Source: Hoplostethus atlanticus (lineage: Eukaryota; Chordata; Actinopteri; Trachichthyiformes; Trachichthyidae). Taken from it: a stretch of DNA of 64,000 nt. Made by a program: the position numbers and the translations under genes. The notes beneath the pieces are model-generated. The model saw only the letters and a list, made by a program, of their open reading frames with translations. It was not told the DNA's origin and searched no databases. Shown in pieces: positions 34,263 through 56,450 of the stretch. The stretch's first letter is position 1, and each line of letters opens with the position of its first letter. The DNA lies in NCBI GenBank assembly GCA_034670405.1, contig JAXDDX010000178.1:186001-250000 (forward strand), in the 5' to 3' direction.

Positions 34263-34440
34263 ATGGGCGGACTCCGAGGCGCGGTCACGTCCCATGCAAG
34301 CAGCGCCGGTGGCTTTGACGGCTACATAAAGCGCGCATCCCTTCGGAGAACCGGGATAGACTCTCTTCCCTTTTAGACACCGGCTCGGACCTGACTCGGA
34401 ACCAACAGCCTGTGGTCATTGTGCGTCGGATACAGCGCCG
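34263..34440 (+). promoter_or_regulatory. phospho1: phospho1 promoter and non-coding first exon
   Basis: A GC box (GGGCGG, about 34264) precedes a TATA-like ACATAAAG at 34324-34331. The transcription start would be near 34355. The first exon could end at the weak donor GCCG/GTGATA (34440/34441). A RUNX-type word, TGTGGT, lies at 34411-34416 in the leader. Confidence 0.45.
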
Positions 34441-34915
34441 GTGATATATATTTCTATTTTATTTTTTTTTTGCTCTTTTGCAAAGCGGTACAAAAAGAAA
34501 ATCCAACTTTGATCTGTTGAATAGTCTCACTGCATAATTGTGGTTGCTTGTCTGTGTGTTTGTATAGTTATAAAACCAGTTGGCTAACAAATTATTTTCA
34601 AATATTTTTTCAAAATTCAAAATATTATTTTCCAAAAAAAATTGTATTTCTATATTATTGCCATGGGGACGTATAGTGTGTCATTGGTACTAAAGCGTGA
34701 GTTTATAGTGACCTTACTGTACTTGATGGTGTTTTTCAATCTCTTATGGTATCTTTATAATATTCTGATAGCATTCCTATACTGAGTATGTGTCTGGGCT
34801 GACGGCAGCCTGCAATCAGCAATTACTGCTATGTTGTGACTGTTCACGTGGGAGCACAGTGCTCTCACTTGTTGCTGTCTTCTGCGTTAATCTTTAAATC
34901 CTTTTTATGTTCTAG

Positions 34916-34963
34916 GCTGGCAAATCAGGTTCTTCAAAGACCCACCCCACATACCATTTAAAG
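34916..34963 (+). other. phospho1: Probable second exon of phospho1
   Basis: A 48-base segment has a good acceptor (TTTTTATGTTCTAG) and donor (AAAG/GTAGGG). It is a multiple of three and stays open in the phospho1 frame when joined to the next acceptor at 35597, but contains no ATG. I treat it as 5' UTR. It could extend the protein if an in-frame start lies further upstream. Confidence 0.5.
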
Positions 34964-35635
34964 GTAGGGCTTGCAGATAATAACCTGTATATTTGCTTAA
35001 CGTGGTTTGTTGTTTTTTGTTTGCTTGCTTGTCTGCACTATTCGGACTCCTGTGATTTTACCCTCAAATTTTCACCCACTTTGCTTGTCCATCACATTCA
35101 TGCCCAGGCTATGGAGGATACGTGATTTGGGGCCCCAGGCTACCAAGGGCCCGAAAGGGACCCAGGTTCAATTGTAAATTTGCACTGATACAACTTTGCA
35201 TGTCTCAGCTGCTCCTGGGGATCTTATAGATAATCCGGGCATATATACATTTCACAAAGGCTGATGGCTGTTATTTATTGTCTTCCTTTATTGGGTCTTT
35301 CTCATATAATTCTGGTAATATTGCATTATTACAGTTTTTATACTTATTTTTCAACTTATTTTCCTATTATTCTGTTTCTATCATTCCCCTTCCCTGTCTA
35401 TTTATACACTAATGTTTCCCAGAAAGCCAACCTTGGTAGCCTCCACCTTACTGTGACCTGCTTTGCGTGGGATGTTGGAGAGTGGGAGAGCAGGAGTCGA
35501 GTTTTTTGATGCCACTTGGCAACAGTAAGAGGTGTGGCATAATCAGTCATGGGGGACTCTATCTTCAATTGCTGTTATGTCCCACCCCATCCCCCAGGCG
35601 AGGCAGAACCCCTACGATCCCGACGTTCAGAAAAC

Positions 35636-36403
35636 ATGGCCTCTCAATCGGCCCAGATCTCCTCTGACAAACGCTTCATCATCTTCTTTGACTTTGACGA
35701 GACCATTGTGGACGAGACCAGCGATGACATGGTGGTGCAGACCACCCCGGGGCAGCACCTTCCAGCCTGGCTGAAGGACACCTACCAGCCTGGCCGCTAC
35801 AATGAGTACATGCAGCGCGTGCTGGCCTACCTGGCAGAGCAAGGCGTGACCGAGAGCAACATCCGCATCATCATGGAGAAGATCCCCGCCACCCCCGGCA
35901 TGCTGACCCTCTTCCAGTTCCTTCGCACACGGCCTCCGCAGGACTTTGAGATAGTGCTGGTGTCTGACGCCAACACCTTCTTCATCGAGTCCTGGCTCCG
36001 TCGGACAGGGGCCCGTCAGCTCTTCCACAGGATCTTCACCAACCCGGCCACCTTCAATAAGGATGGGCGGCTGGTGCTGCGCCCCTTCCACTCCCACGAC
36101 TGCCAGCGATGCCCCGACAACATGTGCAAGCAGGTGATCGTCAGGGACTATGTGGCCCGCAGAACACAGGAGCGTGGCCGACCATACCAGAGGGTGTTCT
36201 ACGTGGGTGATGGCGCCAATGACTTCTGCCCGGCACTCATCTTGGGGCCCCGGGACGTGGCCTTCCCGCGGCGGGACTTCCCCATGCACCGGCTGATCAC
36301 GGAGACCCACGAGGCCATGCCAGGGGAGTTCAAGGCGGTCACAGTGCCGTGGACCAGCGCGGAGGAAGTGGTGCAGCGACTTAGGAAGTTAGTGGCAGAG
36401 TAG
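35636..36403 (+). CDS. phospho1: Phosphatase PHOSPHO1 (phosphoethanolamine/phosphocholine phosphatase)
   Basis: One coding exon encodes 255 residues starting MASQSAQISSDKRF. The acceptor lies at 35597, and the ATG has A at -3 and G at +4. The HAD-superfamily motifs are intact: the DFDET nucleophile motif (Asp19, Asp21), VLVSDANTF (motif II) and VGDGANDFCP (motif IV, metal binding). The Cys-rich CQRCPDNMCKQ and FPRRDFPMHRLI are typical of the PHOSPHO family. The enzyme releases phosphate from phosphoethanolamine and phosphocholine, in matrix vesicles of mineralising bone and cartilage. An in-frame ATG at 35549 lies left of the acceptor, so it would be used only in an unspliced or alternative transcript. 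Confidence 0.96.
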   Translation: MASQSAQISSDKRFIIFFDFDETIVDETSDDMVVQTTPGQHLPAWLKDTYQPGRYNEYMQRVLAYLAEQGVTESNIRIIMEKIPATPGMLTLFQFLRTRPPQDFEIVLVSDANTFFIESWLRRTGARQLFHRIFTNPATFNKDGRLVLRPFHSHDCQRCPDNMCKQVIVRDYVARRTQERGRPYQRVFYVGDGANDFCPALILGPRDVAFPRRDFPMHRLITETHEAMPGEFKAVTVPWTSAEEVVQRLRKLVAE

Positions 36404-36424
36404 ATATGAGCCAGAGGTGGAGGA

Positions 36425-36508
<84 letters not shown>

Positions 36509-37400
36509 AGGAGAGAGCTAGGAGATATGGGGCTAAAACTAGTTATGTACACTGCCACACACGCGTATCAAGGCATTTCAAGTTATATTCTCAGGTATCT
36601 GATGATCACACTCATTTAAAAGGCCGTTGTCTGCTCAGTGAAAAAAAACAACCAGCACTCGCGCCGATTTGTCTCTTTGCCATCCGGCCTGTGTCTCAGT
36701 CCAGCTTGTCACGTTTTGGTCCAGAGGTCACGCGAGACAGAAGCCCAGTAAAAACATCAACAGGTTAATTATTATTATTATGGAGACCCGCCACCGTCAC
36801 TGAAATTCTAGGGATCAAGACAGCACTGAGTATCCAATGCTTTGTTATACAGAATGATGTGGAAGAAGGGGAATTTTAATTAACTGAATAGGTGGTAGTG
36901 AGTGTGTGTTTGTTGTTGATTTAACAGTGAATATCCTCATTGGCTTTGCTTCAGTCTTTGCCTCATTGCTCTTTATGAGGTGCTAAACTAGGTCAGTAGG
37001 GCAATTGCCCTTATTAGTAATGGCCTTGAAATATGTAACAAAAGAAAATCCTTATTGTTATGTATGTTATTGTTATTGTTACAATAATAATGGAAACCTA
37101 TAGCTGTGTTGCTATATAATAATAATAATAATAGCAAGTGTGTTTATAAATTGCACTTATTAATTACAATTTTAAATTATTACACCAAATAAAGTTACAG
37201 AAACACTGCCATCTGGTGGTGGGTCTGAATACTCAGTAGGGACTATAACAAGTCCAATTTAGAATTTGAAAATGTATGTTTAAGTGTGTATTTTTTTCTG
37301 TTAATTGTTAATCTGTCTGTTTTGTATTGTTACTGTGTAGGCCCGGCCTACTGAAGAATCTATTAACACCAGCAGGAATAAAGCCATCAACTAAAATACT
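36404..37400 (+). other. phospho1: phospho1 3' UTR
   Basis: No gene is seen. A 39-unit AC repeat starts 26 bases after the stop codon. Two AATAAA signals stand at 37188-37193 and 37377-37382. Confidence 0.55.
36429..36506. repeat. (AC)39 microsatellite
   Basis: 78 bases of pure AC, the longest simple repeat in the window, directly downstream of the phospho1 stop codon and therefore probably transcribed. Confidence 0.97.
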
Positions 37401-39000
37401 GCCTGTGTCTGAATTTATTACCAAAGCTCCTCATCACACATCCTTGAGGAGGATGAACCCAGAAGGTGTCTTACTTATGTTTCATTTGCTGGCTATTGTA
37501 ACCCTGCTGGTCATGGCAGGCCACATTAAACAGTGAATACTCTTATCATTTACATGTTACATTGTCATTAACCACTGACCAGTATACCAATACCGCTGTG
37601 TCTAATAAGGATTTCCCCTTCCCTGGGATCTTGATGCTTGATACTTCTTGGCTAAGCCACCTGTCTTACTCTATCCCATTACGCTCACCCATAGGTCATG
37701 CAAAAATGCCAGCTGGGTGACTCAGTGTAGTAACATGCAACAGTGATTTAAATCCATGAGTCAACACTGATTTTTACAAATTAGTAAACTATATTTTAAT
37801 TAATAAATCCTATCAAGTAAGGTCAACTTTGAGCAATAGGACTTCTGTGACCTGTGGGACCCTGGCATTATAAGGTTTGATCAAACATTTTGTTCAGAAA
37901 TCTTTTCCCCAAATAGTGCTCCACTTAGAGATCGTCACCTGAGGGTGAAGTTTGATTTTTCAAAATGTTATTTAATGTGTAAAAAATGCTAACATCCATT
38001 TGTTGCCCACCCTGATCAGGTCAGTTTGTAGTATTTCTTAATGTTCAACAATGTGGGAATTAAACTAAACTAACTAGACAAGTTAGACTAAACTAAATTT
38101 AACGAAGTGGACTAAGCTTGACCTAACTAAATATACTAGACTAATTACATATAATCAGACTGAACACACAGGCAGACACACACAGATCTATATATGTCTG
38201 TATATTACATATCATTTTGTAGGGCAATTTTCATGTAGCATAAGCGTTTCGTTTCTCACACACACAAACAGAGAAGTCTATTTTTGGCTAGACTAGTTTT
38301 CCCGCTAGCCTAAATACCTTAAAGGATCCTTCAGTCATCAAGATTTATTGTGTGACTCACTACATACTATAACTTACATACTTCAGTTTGGTATTGGTAT
38401 TTGGGTTTGGTTTCCAGCTCATGGGAAGCTGTTAATGCCCTTCATAAGAAATGTACACTAAAATGATTGTGCAAATGCTAGTGTAGCGGCTGCAGAATGG
38501 TTGCTGAAGGAGACCAGTCACACCAGGCTGAAGGATCTGCACTTTTAATCTATAAAGAGCAGCACGGGGCACAATCAGTACACAGACAGTGTTGACAGAT
38601 TCTCTCTCAGTCATCAGCACAAAAGCTGTCCAAGTTTTGCCGCGAGGTTGCACCTACGTCACTTCTGCAGCTATACTGCGTCAATAATTGAAGCCCCCCT
38701 GCTACAACAGGTAAACCGGAACTATTTAGACATTCACTCCACTCATTCAATATAAAGTTGGCGATATACCAACACTTTGACTCCATAAAAGAAAATATTA
38801 CACACAGGTTTTGAGAATGTTCACAAAAATAAAAATAAAATATAAACAACATATTGACTCAGCTACACTAGGATTTAGTTTGATTTCACGAAAGAAAACG
38901 TTTATTGTGCAGTGTAAAATATCTGTTGTCTACATGCCGCCGCAGCAGTAGTGGCGGTAATGAGTATGAGCTTTGGATGCCAACCGCCATTAAACTAAAA
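37401..39000. other. Intergenic spacer between phospho1 and eftud2
   Basis: No credible exon. An LTR-like segment lies at 38481-38705. Confidence 0.6.
38481..38705 (-). mobile_element. Candidate solo LTR
   Basis: Read on the minus strand the segment begins TGTAGCAGG and ends GCCGCTACA, so it has TG...CA ends inside a short inverted repeat. It also contains CTCTTTATAGATTAAAAG, which resembles LTR promoter or poly(A) words. No target-site duplication was seen and no internal retroelement genes are present. Confidence 0.35.
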
Positions 39001-39012
39001 GAATAAGAAAAG

Positions 39013-39135
39013 CCGGAAGTAGTCCTGTGTGCGCATGGCGGTATTGGGAAATTATTTCTTATATTCTGAATAAACGCCCAACTTTCACCGCATCTTGAAA
39101 GCATATTTGGCTAGCTATATTATAACAAAATACAG
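39013..39135 (+). promoter_or_regulatory. eftud2: eftud2 promoter and non-coding first exon
   Basis: An ETS-type CCGGAAGT at 39013-39020 and a YY1-like ATGGCG at 39035-39040 lie in a TATA-less, CpG-containing segment. The first exon ends with a strong donor at 39135/39136 (TACAG/GTGAGT). Both sites are usual for housekeeping genes. Confidence 0.6.
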
Positions 39136-39863
39136 GTGAGTGTGATTTTCATATTTTGTCTTGCAGCCCAAAACATTTAATTATCGTTACAGCGTTTAAA
39201 CTCAGCAAAAACGCAACTCAAACGTCGCCCCGAAGCGTCATTCATTTCAGTGCTTGTTAGCTAGCACGCTAGTCACCTTGCTAAAGTGACAAAAGCAGTT
39301 AATAGTCATTTAAAACAGTGTGCACTTAAAAATCATGACCCTACGCCGTCGAGATATCAGTCTCAGGTTTCTCATGCCTGGAAAACATCTGTAAAGTAAC
39401 TTAAGTGTCTTGGTGCGCAGATCGCACACAAAGTTAGCATTAGCTTGAGCTGTATAATGTTAGTTAGCTAAACACGAGCCCGGCATTCATACGACCCACC
39501 AAGCAGCACTTGTTTAAAGTTTTTCAACGTGTAGAATTGATTCCCAGTGGTTGCTACCGCGGTATCTTTTGGTGGAAGAAGAGTGTGGGAATAACAAGCG
39601 GAAGGATTCTTAAAAGTAAAAAAAATATTGAAATTGGCGTTGCTTTGTGTGTTGAATATATGCCACATTGAAGATTGGCCTTAACATTTGCAAAAGTTTG
39701 GCTTGACATTCTCTAGGTATATGCATCGGGACTAGGTAAACTCCTGGAGAATTTCACCTCTAGTGTGGCATTGGTTGGCCTTGAACTGCGTTACTGTATA
39801 GGATTTTGCCAATGGTGCCTATAACCACTAACAAACCATGTATTTCTCTCAGCTCTCTGCAAG

Positions 39864-51133
<11,270 letters not shown>

Positions 51134-51600
51134 GAAACTCAGAGATGGAGTCAGAGGCCCTGCGTTTCCACCGCAACCCATTACTGCAAGCAACACCTCC
51201 ACCTCTACTAGTCACACAGCAGCGAGCCCCCACATGTTTTTGGGGCAACACTGTGGTTTCAAAGACTTCATCACTGTTGTTATCTTGTCTCCCTTTTTGT
51301 GATGGGACTCATAAAACCTACCGCTGACTAATGGGTCACTGTATTGATGAAAAACATGAAACCTTTGTGACAGGGCGGTCCTCTGTAATGGCTCAGTGTC
51401 AACTTGACAAGCTCTAATTGACAGACATCGCAGAAGTGTGTTGCGTCTCATCTTTGTCTTGTATTTTTATTTTTTATATGTATAAATTCTCAATGTTTTG
51501 TAGAATATGATAACTTGGAAAGCTGTTTTTTATTAAATTGGATGTCATTGTTCTGATCTAAGACTGTTTGAATAAAAGTCTGTAATTCATTTTATTTTTT
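51134..51600 (+). terminator. eftud2: eftud2 3' UTR and poly(A) signal
   Basis: AATAAA at 51571-51576 follows the stop codon by about 440 bases and is followed by a T-rich stretch, so the transcript should end near 51595. Confidence 0.7.
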
Positions 51601-54600
51601 TACATTGTTTTGTGTTCTTGTTTTGTACAACAGGAAGTAATCGCTCCCCCCTCATGAGGATGTTGACATCGGAGCCTTATGTAGTTATAGATGTAACTAT
51701 GTACATACTTTGGGGATCATACTGTCCAGAATGCAGTTCTGTTTGTACGGGTGGAGAATAGTGTCATGTTGGAGCTTTGCTGGTGGTTTGAGTGATTGGC
51801 GTGTCGGTCTGGGATGCTGTGTGGGCTGTGACTGATGGATGGGTCAAGGCAGGTGCAGAGGTTGGGGTCACATGGCCTGCTAAAAGGAAAAAGGGATGGT
51901 GCAGCATATCAAGGTAGACTAAGACTTGGTATTGACATTAGATTCTACTGGAAATGAAGCCTTATTTATTTTATCTTTTATTAACAGGGATTTCTAGTGG
52001 AAGTCCTATAAGAGAACTTAAAGCTGCACTAGGCACGATTATTTTAATGTAAGAAAATACTGCCAAATTAAATTCCGGTGTCTGATTTGGGCAAAACTTA
52101 CAAGCTGTCACCTAAACAGTAAGCAAACGCTCAGTCCAGAGAAAGCCAACCAACCATCAACGTTCGATCTTTTGCTCTCATCCCTTCAGTATCCTTGATC
52201 ACACCCCCTGCAACTAGGAAACCATGTATCTGAACTCTCTTCGTTCTTTAATTGTACACTTGATGACACAGCTAATTGATCGTCCCTTTGTTTTATGCTG
52301 ACTTGACATGGAAGTCTGTCACACCTAGAGAAGCCTGACATCTGAACAGCTCAGTCCCTCGTCACCACTGACAACGGCGCTGACAGTCCGCGGGTCGGTT
52401 GAGGACTACGTAGGTAAGAACGGGGGCAGGAAGGGTCGGTGATGGCTTGAGCTGCTTTGACATTTGGACAGAATGTCAATCCCATCCAGTGAGACGGGGA
52501 TTTAAAAAAAAAAAAATTGTGCAGACATGGGTAGATGGTGATAAGGGATACTGTGCCCTTTTCAAAAAGCACAAGTGAGACAAATGGTACAGACATTACT
52601 GTAAACATGCTCGGGTGTTACCATCATTGTTGTGAACGCCATTTAATGGTGCTGAATCACGCAGCGTCGTCACAGAGGGATGCGTTCAGGCTCTGGCTCG
52701 CACCGCTTTCTCTCGCATCTTCTCACCTCTGGCTTGAAGACATCTGTTCTGACAGAATGTGATCAGCTCTGCCCGTGTGTTAAGTAAGCGTGTGTTCAGA
52801 CGTTACTCCCCCCCCCCCTCCCACCCTTGCTGGCATGAGCTGGGATCGTGCGTGGCCCCGGGCTCCGAGATGGATGGCAGCAGTTCTTGCCGGTCTGAAC
52901 ACAGGCCCCCGGAGCGCCCGCTGCAATCTGTGGACCCTGTGCTAAATATAGAGAGGAGCGAGACTCTGGCTTGGTGGGGCCTGCTAGGGGCACCTTCCTC
53001 GCAAGCCGGGCCTCTCCTCCATCCTTCCCTGCTCATCCAGTCTCAACCACCTCTTTTCACCCTCCTTTTTCATGCGATGTATGTAGCTCTCCCCTGCTGT
53101 TTTCCTTCCTTCCTCTTGTCCGCTCTCTCTTCACCTACACACCTCTCTGGCTCTGTCATGTGACTGTGACTCCATCACACTTGTCCCTTTCTGCTAACAT
53201 CACAAGCAGACCCTTCCTCTCGAACATCCAGCTAGCTAGACATAGTGAGCCTTCTCATTGATTCATATTACTTCTGACTGCCCGTAGCCGAGCAGTGTCC
53301 AATTATATAAATCAATAATAGATCTACAGGATGAATGAAGATTATAAAGGTTGAATCAGCCTTTAAACAATGTCGTGTCCAAAAAAGGGGTTTAGATGAC
53401 TTCAGGTTAAATGAGAACATGCCTTATCCATTTGCTCAGGAGCATTAAGGAGCATTAGGCAAAATGACATCCTTCCATCCCTCTTCAATAGTGAGATGTA
53501 GCCTATCTTACAGACACACAGGAGGGCGCCATCACTGCCTGGCAGGTTAGTGACAAGTGGAGGTCCGGCAAGGTCGGCGCAGTGAGCAAAAGAGGAAAAA
53601 AAAAAAAACACCACCACATGACTGTGTGACTCCTGCACCCTAGGGCGCCCGAAGGACCCACAACACTGAATCATCCTCTAATCACAGAGATCAGAGGATC
53701 CAGAGGTCAATCCATCTCAGAGTATAGCCCACAGGCCGATAGACGCTGTGCAACGCACATGCATGGGTGCCTGAAAGGTCTGCTGAATTAAAGAGGGGGG
53801 TGGGGGGGGGGGGCAATCAAGCTTCAAACTCAAAGCAACTAGCTGTTTCGATTTGCCAAATGAGCCATATGTGTTCCCTTGCTCAAGGCCTTCCACAAAG
53901 GCAGATTGAGACCAGACCCAGACCCTCACACAGTGGGCTGACTGAGCTGGTAGCAAATGGTAAAGCACCTTGGATCAGATCTGATCTTTTCCACTGATGC
54001 CTGGATGGGAGGCTCATTTGATTCTATGGAATAGCAGACCTCATCTTTTTAATGGATCCTGTGGAACCCAATCATTTCCTTGGAATATGGTTTGAGGCCT
54101 GGTGGTGAAATCTGTCATTCTGCGTTGTGGGTCATCAAACTGTGTCACTCCACTTTCCATCCAACAGATGAACTCATCAAAGTTGCATTGGATCCAAGCT
54201 TTGCCATGTGTGCTCAACTAAAATCCCAATGTGATTTTAGCTTGCCTCATCTTTGGGGGCCCTCACAGTCAAGACCAGACCAGACCAGACCAGACCAATT
54301 CAAAAAGGGAGAGTGATCAGAGAAGAGTCATTCTGTTGTCACTTTCCATTTAAGTGCCCTCTGACTGCAGGCCTGTCATAAAAGAACCAGGATTTATTTA
54401 ACTGGTGTTTTTTTCTATGCTTGTCTCCATTCATGTCTCCATGCACACCTTGTAATGGGGGGCAGAGAAAAGGAGGCTTTGTAACTGACCAGCGACCCCC
54501 AAGACTCAGCAACATACAACTGAGGGTAAGGCATTTGATGCAACTACGTCACCCATTTAAAAAAATACCTACAGTAATTCTATAATACATTTTATATCAT

Positions 54601-55530
54601 TTTATATCATAATATCAATAATATCATAATATCAGTGATACCATAGGAAATGAAAATGATATAAAGTACGTAAGTTAGTTAAAAGTAGTTTAAGTAAACT
54701 AATTATTGGCATGTACTGAGAATATTAGTGATTTCTGGTTAGGTACTGGGCTTTGGGTTGATGTATAAGCCTAGCTAAAACACATAATGTTAACAAATCC
54801 ACACATTTTTTATTTTTTTAATACCTCTAGAAACTATGATTTTCCCCTTTTAATTAAGTGCATGCTTAGTCTGAATTGTGAAATATATATATATATATAT
54901 ATATATTATGGTAAATGTGGGTAAATCTGGTATAGGTGTGCAATTCCAGGTTAATATGAGTGGGTGTTTTCCACTCATAGTCACAGTAGCATGAGGCTCT
55001 CTCAGTCCTGTCACTACGTTTTTTTACGGGTAAACGTACCACGTGGCCAAAACACCTCTTTGGATTGGATTGTAGTAAACTGAGATCTGTGAGGCAGGGA
55101 GACTCATTCATGTAACACAATAACATCAGAAATCCGGTAAAGGTAGACCAGCGTTAGATGAGCTTTCATGCTTCCCCCTCCGGTTGACTTGCATCACATA
55201 GTGAGGATGGAGCATCAGAGGCCATTGTTCTCTAAACTGGTGCGCACTGGCTTGGGTGTCGCTTTACTTTTGTTTATAGGCAGACAAGACGGGTGCTGCG
55301 TTGACTATGTATTCAACGTAGATGTGGTTTAGCCAATAAATTGATTCCTGATTGATTTTATATTTCAGTCCAATAGTAAATGCACTAGACTACACAACTC
55401 ATTTCCATCCATGTGTAAAAGATGTTGATGCCAAAACATGCCTCTCAAAAAAAAAACGGACTTGGGAAAATGTGCACATTTGCCGGTAAATGCACACATG
55501 TCCCCACCTTTACTGTAACATATATGTGTA
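51601..55530. other. Intergenic spacer right of eftud2
   Basis: No supportable gene. It holds small simple repeats, including a CCAGA pentanucleotide run at 54272-54296 and an AT run at 54886-54906. Confidence 0.55.
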
Positions 55531-56450
55531 ACCTGTCGGGTGCGCGCACTGCCAAAGCCGCGTGCGCGCAGCATCCTGTGCCACAGCCCCCCTGGAAAGA
55601 CGCGTCGCCAAGCTTTCGGTCAGAAAAAAAATCCCGCTGTCACTCATTGGGATCCCCGTTTCCCCGGTGTCAGATGACTTGCCACACGGCGACTTGGTGA
55701 TAAACAGGAGCCAAAAGACACCGCTGGACGGAGGCGGACCGGTGATCAACAGATCCGCAACTCAACTGTCCGCTCCTCCGAAGATGAGAGACCCGGAGGA
55801 CAATACCGGAGACAACACATGTGAGCGACTGACATATTTATCACGATAGGCTCGAGCGAGTCGCAGCGATACGAACGCAACAGCCCTAAAGGTTTGCTTT
55901 TAATGAGCCTATGCAACTGTTTCCTGGCAGTGAAGTAGCTTTAATGACAGTCTACGCCAACATGAGCAGACTATTGTCTAGCATCGCTGTAACGGAACGG
56001 GCCCGTAGGAATTTTGGCACCGGTTTTACGCAGCAGACCACATAGTTTAATCGACGCTCCCACCTGAAGAGAGACTAGTCTAGTTGACATGGACGCAGAG
56101 TGCTTAATACCTGTCGTATCGCTGCTATGAGATAAACAAAAGAAACGACAACAACCGCACAGAATACTCTGCTGGTTCCTCCGAGAAGTGGAGCAGATAA
56201 TCAACGGCGGAATTCAAGTGTGGACCTCGATAAGTCCGAAGCGACCATTTTCTTTCACAAGGAACACCTTATATCTTAAAGCATCTTCACAGACTCGCAT
56301 AGCGGTAAGGCTCCGTCTCTTAATTCTCAATACTGTGAAGGTTATTGTCCGCTATCTGTTCTGCGTGTGGCTCATTTTCTGTGCCCGCGGAGTCTGGAGA
56401 CCGGGAGTCATATACGCACCGTTTGGCACAACACCATGACGCACAGGCAT
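55530..56450 (+). promoter_or_regulatory. CpG-rich promoter-like segment
   Basis: CG dinucleotides are dense from 55536 (GTGCGCGCACTGCC...) through the candidate exon at 55784 and on to about 56430, unlike the AT-rich flanks. This is the usual look of a vertebrate promoter and first exon. Confidence 0.5.
55784..55820 (+). CDS. Candidate first coding exon of an unidentified gene (partial)
   Basis: An ATG with A at -3 opens MRDPEDNTGDNT and runs into a good donor (ACAT/GTGAGC) at 55820/55821. The frame stays open upstream for about 220 bases but without an ATG. The exon sits in a CpG-rich block. I do not recognise the peptide. No following exon was found before the window's end, so the first intron would be more than 8 kb. 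It could also be a chance ATG in a non-coding first exon. Confidence 0.35.

Noticed and set aside
35627..36310. 227-codon open frame antisense to phospho1
   Set aside because: It is the mirror of a strongly codon-biased, GC-rich coding exon and has no recognisable domain.
37327..37536. 69-codon frame after phospho1
   Set aside because: It overlaps a poly(A) signal in the probable 3' UTR and resembles nothing I know.
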